The position numbers and the translations under genes are program-made. From Lepisosteus oculatus (taxonomy: Eukaryota; Chordata; Actinopteri; Semionotiformes; Lepisosteidae), in assembly GCF_040954835.1 (NCBI RefSeq), contig NC_090711.1, forward strand, positions 441,501-505,500: 64,000 bases of DNA, written 5' to 3'. The notes below the pieces were generated by a model. That model made no database searches, was not told where the DNA came from, and was given only the letters and a program-made list of their open reading frames with translations. Of the stretch, positions 25,065 through 36,724 are shown one piece after another; positions within the stretch are counted from its first letter, which is position 1, and every line of letters begins with the position of its first letter.

Positions 25065-28000
25065 AACGTGTTTATCATAAAAAGGTTTTGTTTTTATCAT
25101 AGTCTATGACATTTTCATGTCATGAAAATACAGTGATAGAATGGAAATCGTCGTAACCTGTCAGCACAGAACCTCAAAGGATGTCCCACACAGCTCTTCC
25201 AGTTCCTTAGGGATTGAGCGTGTCTGGAAATCCCTTCCTGAGTTTGCAGGAATCTCTTACCCAGATGGGCACCTGCCTGCTTTTGTAAAAAATGCCCCCA
25301 TCTTGCTGAAGCCATGAGGCGCCAGATATTTGTTCATATTCGGGAGAGAAGACGCTGGTGATTGGTCCGGGAAAAGGAGCCTCGTCTGAGACCAGCAGAG
25401 AGCAGAGCAGACCCCAATATCCAAGGGAAGCCCATTCGGGGTCTAAGAGAGTTTCTAGGGAACCCCTTGAGCTTCTGCCCGAGGACTGTGGCTGGGGCCA
25501 CCTCTTCAGGGGCCCTTACACAGTTTGCTTTGGCGTGACGTGGGAAGAGCACAGCCAAGCAGGAAGAGCTGTGTGGTAAAGCATTAGGCAAACCTCAGGA
25601 AACCACAGTGAAGTATGGTGAAGCCCTAGGAAAACTGCACACAATACCACAGCTAACATTTACACAGCTGATCACTGTTCCTTTCTAATTCTGAAGGTGG
25701 TCTCTCCCTCCTCTGTGAGGGGTATCTTGCTTGGACAGATCCCTCGTTCTCCCTGTCACACGCTGGCTCTGTGCAGATGTGAGACAGCTGCTGTGAGAGT
25801 GTCTCTCAGCTTCTGACCTTCGCCAGGGATCACTGCTGCCCTGCTTGTGACTGACCGACTTCACACCTATTCTGTCAGCCTCAGTGGCGACTCCCTCAGT
25901 CAGACCTGTTTGCACCATTTAATGCAACCAGGTGTTTAGGCCTTAGCTTCACAACTGCCCATCTCTGCCACCTTTCAGAGCACCAGCTACCACTTACTGG
26001 GGCAGTGAGAGTGTCTTGCTGGGAGACCGCAGGCACCCAACCCCAGTGCCACTCTTCCGCTGGACTCAGCTGATCACATGGCCTAGGCTCGAACCCACAA
26101 CAGCAGGACAACAGCACTTAATATGAATGGATCTGAGCTCCTCAGGAACCCATAATGAACCTTTTACTGCAGGACTAACTCTGAAGATCGGTAAATAATT
26201 TAGAGACCTTTGGAAGAAAGATTTGCAGTGGAAAACAATGGGGTGACAAAGCAGTGAATGGATCAGTGGTGCACTATAAATGGGCTTCAAAAGAAAAAGA
26301 AGAGACCTGGAGTCCTGATTTCATTCTTCTGTCTGCTTCTGTGTACATTTTCTGTCTTTTATATGGGTCATTGCCTAAGATGTTGGCACAAATTAGGCTG
26401 ACCCACATTATGTAAGTTAAGGAAATCTGAGGCATGTTTAGAAGATAAGTGTTCAAAGGCTGTGAGTTCTGTGTCTGACCTGTTGTCCAAATACCATCGT
26501 TGGACCTCTCTGCTTAAATCAATCAACTCCTTCGCAAAGAACCAGGCATAGAGGTAAAGGTCTTGTCAAGTGCTTAAAGAATTCTCCCTTCTGCCTGTGT
26601 GGGACTACCCACTGACACATGATCCACTGATAGACTGAGAAGACTTTTTTTTTAAAAAGAAGATGGGGTTAAAAGGTAGGAATGTCACTGATAAGACGAA
26701 GGGCTTTCTAAATAAATCCTCCACACAAGGAATCAATGAATGTCACGGCACTGCTCAATTAACCTCTATTGACTTTGAAAGAAGGAGATGAAAGCCGGTC
26801 TGCTCCTGGGCCTGTAGGTTTACACTGGGGCAGGGGCTGGACTCCTTTAGCACAGTGCTGCTTTCTTATTCCACATCTTGCTGTTAAATCCAAAGGAAGC
26901 GGCTAATTCTGCAAATAAATCCCCAAAGGTTTTACGAGAAGGTCTTTGCTAAAAAAGTAGCTTGTCTTTCTCTTCCCAGCAAAGGGGTAAAGAACCAGCA
27001 CTGCTGTATGTGTTTTGAGAGAGCAGGGAGCTGCAGCATGTATGAAGATTGCACACCGAGCAGCAGAACAGCTCCTGTGGAAATCACTGAGCTGCATGGC
27101 TGTGCACAATTACGTAAGTGCAAAACCCAGGTTACACAGCATGACAGGAGTCAATGGTGTTTTTAATGGGTAAAGCATCAATGTAGGCTGTGAGTAAGTC
27201 AATGATGCTGATAACGTAAGGATATTACATCTAAATGCCAATTACAAATTACAATTACTCATTAGTATATATATTTCTCTCTCTGTTTATGTACATATAA
27301 AGTATAAAAGACCAATAGACTAAAGGTTTTCTGTTGCTCTCAGAATCAATAAAAGCCCAACTAAATGACTGCCATGAACAGCGTTTTTTTGAAAGGGTGA
27401 TATTAGTAATCCATTCTTCTTGTTATATGGCTCTGTAATGGTGACCTGGGTCATCCTCCTGAGTTCCAGCCTGTGTCAGTGGCTGCAGTGCGAGCTGGTG
27501 TCAGCTCAGGGCTCCAACATGACCAGCGCACTCAGAGGGCAGAGGGCGTCTCAGTGGCTCTCCTTTGCCAGATCAACACCTCAAGGCAGCTGCATCCTGC
27601 ATCCGAGGGCCAGCCAGGATCACGCTCAAGAGGACGTCCTGCACCAGCTGGTACAGGTAGTTAGTCTTGCGCAGGGGAAATGTGCAGGTGGGCACTGCAG
27701 TGGCAGTTTTCAGGGATGTTTAAAAAGTCGAGCTAGATATCGAAATATCATCGGTATTAGACAGCTGAATATCCTTCTCCTGCTGCACATGTTTCTGGCC
27801 CTGCAGGGTACTCTGACTCCTTGAAAACACACATCCAGGGTAGATGTGCTCTCCGTACCTCCCTCCTCCTGCCTTCCTACAGGCTGCAAAGACAGAGAGA
27901 GGAGCATCTGAACCCACAAGGCTGCCTGACTAGAGAAGCACAGCAACAATGGCTAAATATACAGTGTGGGAAATACAGTGGAATGTGGAGGAGGAACGGT

Positions 28001-30080
28001 GACAGGAATATAAATTATGATTCCTGGTGTTTCAAATACATCTGACAGCAGCTACAACTGGGATTCTTCTTGGTCTTATTTTTAAATCTCACTTTAATTT
28101 CCGAGGTGCAGAAATATTTCAATGTACGTCACAAACCTGCAGAGACAATGGATGTTCTGCAACACGATAACACCCCACCATTCACTGGAAAGGCTGTGAC
28201 CAATCACTGTTTTTTTTCTTTCCTCAACAATGGGTTTAGAATCAGATATAAATGTTCAAAGCACCCAGATACACAGACGTGCATTTCTATGATTTGAATT
28301 AGAAATACTTGCAAAGCAGCTTACATGGGTTGTGTACTATATGCTGCTTAGGCAGTTGCACAACAGGAGGTAGTTAAAACTTTTTTATCGCTGCCAGTAA
28401 AACAAGGTTAACCCTGTGCAAACCCTGGTACGACTCGTTAAAAAATGTGTGGAGCCTGGATATTTAAGTCCTGTCTCCATTAAGCATGGCTTAATTGGAA
28501 AGCAAAACTGTGGACAGATCTCAGAGTGAGTCAATTACTCTGGTCCGGCTCAGGGGCTGTGAAAGCCTTCCTGTGCATTTTTCTTTCCTTTTATTAATAA
28601 ATCAAGTTTTTGACGAAGGACAGAGGATACATAATGAACCTGGCGACAGTTCATTCTGCATTGTGCCACAAGAGCTCTGGGCAGGAGATCCTGTCTCCTC
28701 AAAGGCTCTTCCTAGCACTGGTTATCCTGCTTTTCCCTGAATCAGAGACTCGGCCAACAGCTGCTTCAGTGAAGAAGTGTGTGACGTGTCACAGGTGTCG
28801 TAACAGCTAAGCTGCTGATTCACTGGGAGGCTGCAGAATTTCCGCACCAGACGTTGTGTCTGTGTTTGTGACTTTCTTGTGAGAACTTTGGCCTTAAAGA
28901 TCAGACATTACAGGAAACAATTCTATAACAATGAACAAAGAGCCATCTCTTTCTTAGATGACTGTTGAGCTCGGCTCATGAAAATTTGTTTCATTTGAAT
29001 GCAGATGAGCACCTCTGGATGTGCTGCTGTACGTAACAAACACATTCCAGTTTCACGGCAATTCCGTTTCCTGCTGGAGCCCCAGCTTGAAAAGGGCCGT
29101 TTTAAAAAATCAATGTCACCCCCTTCCCTGCTCCCCACCTCTGCCTCCCAACATGGAGGCTTGTGAAAAGCGTGGAAATTAAGGCTGTCAGGCCCCATTA
29201 CAGGGAACAGGCTCTGTTCGCACAGATTCTGGCCTGTCGGGTCTGGTTTAACAGAGTCCAGCTCTTGCAAGCCTCAGCCCCCCCAGCCTCTCGCGCCGTC
29301 TCCTCCAAGTCTCAGGCGGTGGGCGTCTCTGGGGCCGCCTGTCTGGTATCCTGGACTGCAGCAGCGCAGAGACGAACGCTGGTCTCTCCTCTGCGTTTCC
29401 CCTGTCCTGCATCTGTTTCTCTAGGGAAATTTCAGAGAGACGCATTATAAAGAAGACAAGATACCTTGTTTTCTCAGTGAAAAAAAACATGGAAAAGATG
29501 AAAAAACGAATTAACACATCAGAAGCACTTTGAAGGCGTGAGCAGCTGATGTGAGGTACAGAAGACAGGTGGCTGTTTCACTCTTTACCAACTGCAGCAT
29601 GAACACGTCTTTCTCCTCCATCACTTCATTGGCTTCTTTTTCTTTCTTGGTTTAGCTGAAGCCTTTTTTTCTAAGATGACTTACATTTAAACATTTACTG
29701 AATGATACTTTAGAACAAGCTACAGTAAGCAGATTGGTGATGCAGAAGTAAAGAAGTGGCCAGACCGAGGCAGCTGGAAAAAGATTCTGACTTTAAGTAG
29801 AGAGGTAATTTCAGCCAAGCCCACTATTGCTTCTTCATTGCAAGTAGAAGTTTGACCTTCAGAGTTATCCTCCAAATGATCAATCATGTATTTAAAGAGG
29901 TGGTCTCAAGATTCTGCAGTGCAGCATAAAACTGGTCAAGTATAACAACAGACCAGGCTTTAGCAGTGCACTGTCGGCAGACTGGCAAATCCTTTCCTAG
30001 TTTAGCAATCAAAATCCTTTGTAAAAAATGTTACCTGTTTGATAATCCTCCCTACAAATCTCTCTAAGACAATATTAGAG
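25065..30080. other. intergenic, no gene seen
   Basis: About 5 kb with no supportable coding exon or RNA gene. Short ORFs such as 27420-27824 (plus) show no conserved motifs. A short AT and CT-rich tract occurs around 27260-27300. Confidence 0.4.
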
Positions 30081-30134
30081 GTCCGTGAATACTCTTAGGA
30101 TCCTGGGAGGGCCGTGCAGTGGTTCTCCTTCCTA

Positions 30135-30722
30135 CATGGCCAGCAGCCATATCACCCTGCAACTCACAACTGGCAACCCACTGAAGCTAAGCAGGTGTGA
30201 GCCTGGTCAGTACCTGGATGGGAGACCTACTGGGAAAAACTAAGGTTGCTGCTGGAAGAGGTGTTAGTGGGGCCAGCAGGGGGCGCTCACCCTGTGGTCC
30301 ATGTGGGTCCTAATGCCCCAGTATAGTGATGGGAACACTATACTGTAAACAGGCGCCGTCCTTCGGATGAGACGTAAAACCGAGGTCCTGACTCTCTGTG
30401 GTCATTAAAAATCCCAGGGCTCTTCTCGAAAAGAGTAGGGGTGTACCCCGGTGTCCTGGCCAAATTTCCAATTGGCCCTTACTAATCATGGCCTCCTAAT
30501 AATCCCCCTCTATGGATTGGCTACATTACTCTGCTCTCCTCCCCACTGATAGCTGATGTGTGGTGAGCGTTCTGGCGCACTATGGCTGCCGTCGCATCAT
30601 CCAGGTGGATGCTGCACATTGGTGGTGGTGGAGGGGAGTCCCCATTACCTGTAAAGCGCTTTGAGTGGAGTGTCCAGAAAAGCGCTATATAAGTGTAAGC
30701 AATTATTATTATTATTATTATT
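30135..30722 (+). mobile_element. 5S rRNA-derived SINE (SINE3 type) with L2-like tail
   Basis: The head matches 5S rRNA. GCCATATCACCCTG at about 30146-30159 parallels the 5S start, GAAGCTAAGCAGG at 30183-30195 is the A-box region, and CTGGTCAGTACCTGGATGGG followed by AGACC at about 30203-30228 is the IE/C-box region. A central body of about 350 bases follows. The tail contains GTAAAGCGCTTTGAGTG and AAAAGCGCTATATAAGTGTA and ends in an ATT microsatellite (about 30702-30722). Such tails are shared with L2-type LINEs that mobilise these SINEs. At about 590 bases it looks close to full length, in plus orientation. Confidence 0.85.
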
Positions 30723-30724
30723 AC

Positions 30725-31310
30725 ACACTGCTGCAGGATGAGGATGAGAAGGCCAGCGCCAGAGAGCTCTGGTGATATCACAGGCATTACTGTCTGGCTC
30801 AGGCATGAGCTCAAGACTTTCTGGGACCAGGAGTTTCTGTCCAGTCCCCTCCTTCCAAGAGAAAACACTGCAGTCAGTAAAGACCTTTGTTCCTGCCTGT
30901 GTTTTCTGCCAGTCCCACTTTTTGTAAATTAATTCCATGTGCAAAATATTAAGATCATTAATACAATTAGACAACCAGCAATTTGCCAATACTGTGGAGC
31001 ATCCAGGAGATCCTGTTATTTCATAAGCCAACACACTGAAACAGGATAAACAATGTGGAGTCTAATAATATTTCAACAAACCCCACAGTGCTGTACAGAC
31101 AGGAGGATGTGCTTCATCCCACACTGGGCCACCTGTCCTGGCAGCAGGAGCTCATGTCATGTGAGATGAAAGAGTGGAGAATTGTGCACAGCTAAGATTA
31201 TTAGCTACTGTAGAGCCCTGAGCTGGCACTCCTGCCTTTTGATCATTGATCTATAAGGAACACGAAGTCTCAGGATCTTAGTTTGATGTCTCAACCAAAC
31301 AACTACCAGC
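30725..31310. other. intergenic, no gene seen
   Basis: No recognisable feature between the SINE and the hexanucleotide repeat. Confidence 0.4.
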
Positions 31311-31312
31311 CC

Positions 31313-31374
31313 AAGAATAAGAATAAGAATAAGAATCAGAATCAGAATCAGAATCAGAATCAGAATCAGAATAA
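31313..31374. repeat. hexanucleotide repeat AAGAAT to CAGAAT
   Basis: About four AAGAAT units pass into about six CAGAAT units in one continuous period-6 tract. Confidence 0.9.
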
Positions 31375-31379
31375 AGTGT

Positions 31380-34300
31380 TATTCTATGTTAGCCTTGTAT
31401 ATGTTGTGAATAATACTTCTCCCAGGTATTCATTTTGCCAAGTGACAGTTAAGATTCTGTTTGCCTACCTGAAGATTGATGTCTGCAACTCCACAGACCT
31501 CCACAAGTGTTAAATGAAATCAATGGACATCAATATGTATTCAATCAACAGACATCAATATATGTGCAGTCTTTTGGCGTGTGGGCTCATGGGCTAAGAG
31601 AAAAAAATAGGGAATCAGTAAAATGCATTTCTTCTTGATGGAGTAGCTGTATTCAACAGCAATCATACAATATCACTCAAGGGCAAATCAGGTCGAATCT
31701 TATGAAACAAAACCACAGCAGGTCTGACCTACTTCAGCAGAAGAGGACAGGCACTCTGCCAGGTGTTGCCATGGAAAACTGCTCTGGGAAGATGCTGTGC
31801 TCCAGCTTCATTTCTCTCCGGACTGTGCTTGAACAATGCTGAGGCCCTGGAATTTGTTAACATATTTTCTGAAGGCTCATGTTAGGCGCTGATCCCTCCT
31901 CCTCCCTCCCAGATGCTCAAGCTGCAGGGCCCCCACAGCTGTGACCGCAGGGAGTTGCTCCCTCTGCCTCTCTGAAGCCGATCAGACGTGTGGTAAAACA
32001 AGAGCCCTTCGCACCAGACCCACTCCTCTTGTCTTCATTGAGCTGATACCCGAGTAAAGACTAGAGCACCAAATGGTGTAGAGATCAATTAGCAGACAGA
32101 ACAACCCCAGATTCTAAAGACTCTAGTCTCAGCAAGGCTCTCAAAGTACTGTTAGGAGGGGTTCATGGTCATTTATCTCGGAGGCCCTGACTCTCCTGAA
32201 CTGTTTCTGCAGCTGTGCATTCAGTTAAGGTAAAGAGGTGATGAAGTAAGGGCAGGATCACACTGGCCACGGCTGGAGAAAGGTTTCTGCCTCTTTTCCT
32301 CAGAGAGATGCAAGCTTCCATTCCATTAGCACTACATCTCTAAAATAAAACTCATAGACCTTGAACTTAAAATTAAAAACAATTTAACACTCTTTGCATA
32401 TGAAAATATTCTTCATTCCTCTGTGTGTGCTTTACAAGAGATGCAGGAATATAGGCTTTTATTTTGTATCCTTGTTACTGTATGTCTGGGGTGAGCCAGC
32501 GTCAGCCCTGCTCCCTGCGCTGGCTGCTGTGAGAACCAGGGGGCGCTCTCCACCTCAGCCTGGGTCCTGGAGCAGCGCAGCTCTGTCAGCCCTGACCAGC
32601 ACCTGGGTCCTCTTTGTGCCTCGGGATCAAGCTACAGGTCCCGTCTCTGGAGTGCAACATTACAGCCTTAGCCTGCAGCACTTTGAGTAATTTCAGATGT
32701 GGAACCTTAAAACACACTTAAAAGTAATAAAAAAAACTTTAAATAAAAAAAACATAATTTGTTCAAAGTGTCATTTTGGATTTTGGCACTTCTGTTTCTA
32801 TGCAGCACCTGTGGCAATAGGATCCACACATGGTAACAACATGGCATAACGACACATTTCTTACATCACTCCTTCACTTTGACTCACACTGAATTACCCC
32901 ACAGTGGAGAGCAAGCACGCCCAGTAGGGGCTGCTATAAATGGCCTGTTTGTGCCCTCATATACTGACATAGACCAGCCCTGCACTCAGACCCTGCCTCG
33001 TGGTGAGCTCTAAATACACTGTGCAGATACTGCAAGCAATTAGTGAAGTCTGGTTCCAAGTTATAATTAGGGTACTCTTAATTAACCTAGTTTTCACACA
33101 GAAAGAGCAGTAATTAGATTAATTAATTGGCATGAGTTGCTCGATTAAGGCGCTTGTGTTTTAGGTCTTCTTTGTTAGGAGCTGTGTTTGCAGTCTCTCT
33201 CTTTCCCTGACGCCTCTCTGCTCTGTACCCTGTGGGTGGGGAGGCGAGAGTGTGCAGTGTTTTAGACAAACACAGGAGGAAGAAAAGTTGCCGCAGATCT
33301 GACACCAAAATGTATTCCAATACACTTGCCCTCTGGTTACATCTGGCACCAAACCTTCAAAGGTTTTAATTAGAATTTTAAATAGAAAAACCTTAATATA
33401 GATCAATATGCAAAGAATAATTACCTCTAGTTTCATCACGGCAGCAAGGAACCTTTATGATTAAAGTGAATGGCTGCTTATTGATGATGAAGTGATACAA
33501 ACATTGTTAATTAACCATGAGCTGTGTTCACCTACTGGGCTGTGCATTTATGTTTTCTGCTTGTTTTACAAATAAAATGATCAGAAGAAACTGACAGAAA
33601 AAGCCCTTTAGATTCAGGGCTGAGTGCTGCGTTGCTGCTGATCACAGACATGTTTTGGTGGTCGTGAAACTTCTGGATCTCCTTGTGCTCCTTCTGCAGT
33701 TGCAATGCTGCCATGACCACAGCAGAGGGCGCACTGAAGCAGGTAGGTCAGGGGACAGGACCCTTTCTTACTGCATCACATCATCTGACAAAGGCCCACA
33801 CGTCATTGGGAGCCTGTGGGTGTGTGTGCTGAGTTACTTAGAGATCCAGAAGAGTGTTGGTTTGATTTCCCTGTGTCTCTCGCTTGGTGTTTCAAATGAA
33901 TTTCCTGGTTCTGATCCTTGCCTCTCCATTCTATAAATCCTGAAATACAGTGCAACTTCATCCCCCACCCTAAAATCAACCCTGCTGAAGTGATATTCAC
34001 TCCTTGAACTTCGGAGTTCATGAGACATTATCATAAGATTTCTGTGCTGGGCTCAAAGGGGCCTCCATAAGGCAAACCATGGCACTGTCTTCATAGATTA
34101 CAGACTTGCCTCCGAGCTGCACGCACTTTTCTGACAACATCGACACTCCAGAATTCTCGGGCCTTGTAGCCATTTGCTCTTGTCAATAATAATTCAATAC
34201 TTGCGACTGACCTGGAAAAGCCAGACAAGTCACTGACTTGGGGCTGAGGACACTCTGCTTTCAGCCCAGGAAGAAAACAGTCACTGGAAGCCCAAGAGGT

Positions 34301-35820
34301 CAGCAGGCCTGCACTCAGCGCCCTCCTGGGGTTTCCTGCCTGTTCTGGAGCACGCAGGAATGGCCCCACAGTATTGTGCACTCTACAGGAATACGGTGCC
34401 AGCCCCCCAGTCCTGTATACAATGATTTTGTTTTCCCAGAAATGAACAGCATTGCTGTGCTGTGTAGAGTGTAGCTGGGATGTGAAAAATACAGTCTAAC
34501 ATTAGAGAAAGGAAGGCTGGGTAGGTTGACTCCCATAATAGCTCTTTTTAAAAATACCCCAAATTCAGGATTCCTGCTCAAAGTCCTCCCGCACCCCTGT
34601 TCTGAACACTGTACATGATTGATGTGATTAAGATGGAATGTTCCACTTACAACAGAGGAAGTGAGAAAACTGACATATCACTTGGAAATATCCCTGTCCT
34701 GTGACTCCATATCCGTCAGACACCCGGGGTTATTTATAGGTTTTTGAGGCTCATCTTGAAATATTTAGAAGAGCCAGTGAATGAAATTCCGCAGTCAGAT
34801 GAGTTGGCTAAGATACTTCTGTTTCTTCTGTCTGTGGGAGAGCAGGGTTCAAATGTCAAATGTCCCTGCTGCCCAACAGTGGAGAATAGCAGGGATTTAG
34901 CTAAAACATCTTGTTATTTTTACACACAACTTCAAACAACATCTCCTTCAAATAGTCTCACATTTCACACTAATCTTCACCCCTGCATGGGAAGTACTCC
35001 CCCCATGAAAACTGTTCTCAATGTAGATAGTCTCTGAAAAATATTTTATGTTTTATTGATTCCTTATTATTTAAAGAAATGGAGTCTGAGGAAGACCTGA
35101 GAAGGTCTGAGACCTGGGAAATCGCTGTCCCTGTTCCAGTTCTGCGAAGCTGCTCCTGATCTATTTGAAATATTAAAAGAAATGAGCAAAGACTTTAACC
35201 TTTACAGAACTGACCATGATGACTTGTTCAAGACAGGGTAAGCCTGTAAGAAAAGGAGGAAACGAAAGAGAGAAAGCAATTTGTGTTTCTTCAAGCACAT
35301 CACTAATCTCACAGGCTGTCGCATGGAATTTCTTTCCCTGAGTTGTTTTTGACCTCTACCTTCATATCAACTTATTATTCCACTGAACTCTTCTCAACTG
35401 AGCCACAGATCCCCTCAGTGACGCTCTCTGTGAAGACTGGAGCCTGCAGGGAAGATTAATGACCAGCAAAAGGATGCTGGGTACAGTAGGTCTCGGGGAC
35501 TGAGCAACTCCATCGACACACTGTCCAGTGTAGCTGCTGACCGTGTATGGGCAAAGGCCACCTGAACAGCTTGTTCAGCGCCCCACTGTAGAGGTCCTGT
35601 ACAGCCAGAAACAGCACAGATGGCAAGATGCTGGTAAAAGAAGAAATCTGACATCAACAAGAAAAGTGATGATTTACTCAGCTTTTTTGTGCTGAACATC
35701 TGTTTTTGAAAAGTTCTTTTTTATTGCACTGCTAGTTTTTACAGAGCTGAAGAATTGTTTCTCAGGCAATTTCCTAGAGCAAAGGCCGACGCCAAAGTAT
35801 GCAGTGTTGGAATGGGGCCA
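31380..35820. other. intergenic, no gene seen
   Basis: About 4.4 kb without a supportable gene. An AT-rich motif cluster at 33061-33130 is listed separately. Confidence 0.4.
33061..33130. promoter_or_regulatory. AT-rich homeodomain-like motif cluster (candidate enhancer)
   Basis: TAATTAG, TTAATTAA, TAATTAGATTAATTAATTGG and similar TAATTA cores lie within 70 bases. Such clusters often mark homeodomain-bound enhancers, but an AT-rich background can produce them too. Confidence 0.2.
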
Positions 35821-35826
35821 CCCACC

Positions 35827-36105
35827 AGTCTGCCGGGTAAGAACAGAATCGGCCCACTGTATCAGGACGAGACAAGTGGGTGACCAGCTGGGTCAGGACA
35901 CGATTGGCCCACAGGGTCAGGACAGGACCAGCACCTGACCAGCTGTATCAGGACAGGATCGTCCCACAGTAGCAGGACTGGACCGGCCCACAGGGTCAAG
36001 ACTGGACTAGTGCCTGACCAGCTGGATTAGTAATGGAGCAGCCCACAGGAGGAGAACCGGACCACTGCCTGACCAGCTGGGTCAGAACAGGACCAGCATC
36101 TAAAT
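35827..36105. repeat. degenerate 55-bp minisatellite
   Basis: GACCAGCTG recurs at 35882, 35937, 36016 and 36071. The steps are 55, 79 and 55 bases, so one unit carries about 24 extra bases. Sub-motifs GTCAGGACAGGACCAG and GGCCCACAGGGTCA repeat within units. It is unrelated in sequence to the 24.7-kb array of the same period. Confidence 0.8.
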
Positions 36106-36499
36106 GAAGGGACACCAAAACCTGCAAAGGGCTGGATTAGTTTCTCAGTGGCAGGCCAAGGCCACTCAGCTATCATACTCATATTTGCAGTGCCGTTGTG
36201 TTTGGCCTCAACCTTCTCCTCCATACCTGTGCTGCAGGTCCACAGTCAATGCGCTGATGCCCTCCTGACTCACCTTGCAGCTGTAACTGGAATTTCATGT
36301 CCCATGGACTCGATCTTGTAAAATATAGCAGCAACATAAAAGGGAAATCCAGTCCTCCTTGATCTGGGGCTTTTATTTGGCAGATGGTAATCCTCAGAGT
36401 ATTCACTTGCAACCCCAAAAGCAAGCTGCAGGGAAGAGCAAATCACAAGATAACGGCAGCCTGCTGCTCAGGATGAATTCAAGAAAGCCTGTGACTCCC

Positions 36500-36720
36500 A
36501 GTGGATTTCTTCCGATTCAAGAGTAAAACTCAAACCAGAGGACACAAATGGAAACTACAGGAAAGAGCTTTTAAAACTGAGGACAGGGGGCATGTCTCTG
36601 CATAGAGCTGTGGGAGTCTGGGACAAACCGCCCCAGCTTTGTTGTCAAAGCTGAGGCAGATGAGGCTAAATGGCCTCCTGTAGCCTTTCTTTGGGTCTAT
36701 CAATTCTTTCATCCAGAGTA
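36500..36720 (+). repeat. dispersed retroelement-like repeat, copy B
   Basis: It contains AAATGGAAACTACAGGAAAG, then CATGTCTCTGCATAGAG and GTCTGGGACAAACCGCCCCA, followed by a GCTAAATGGCCTCCTGTAGC 3' end. Copy C at 61.6 kb shares the CATGTCTCTGCATGGAG motif, and both copies lead toward an AATGGC(T/C)CCT 3' end. Same family and orientation as copy C, shorter and decayed. Confidence 0.5.
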
Positions 36721-36724
36721 ATGG

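Noticed and set aside
24576-25100. Long overlapping minus-strand ORFs rich in His/Tyr/Thr
   Set aside because: They are translations of the 55-bp minisatellite, not genes.
27420-27824. Plus-strand ORF of 134 codons with a hydrophobic N-terminus resembling a signal peptide
   Set aside because: No conserved cysteines or domain, and no splice or promoter context. Considered chance.
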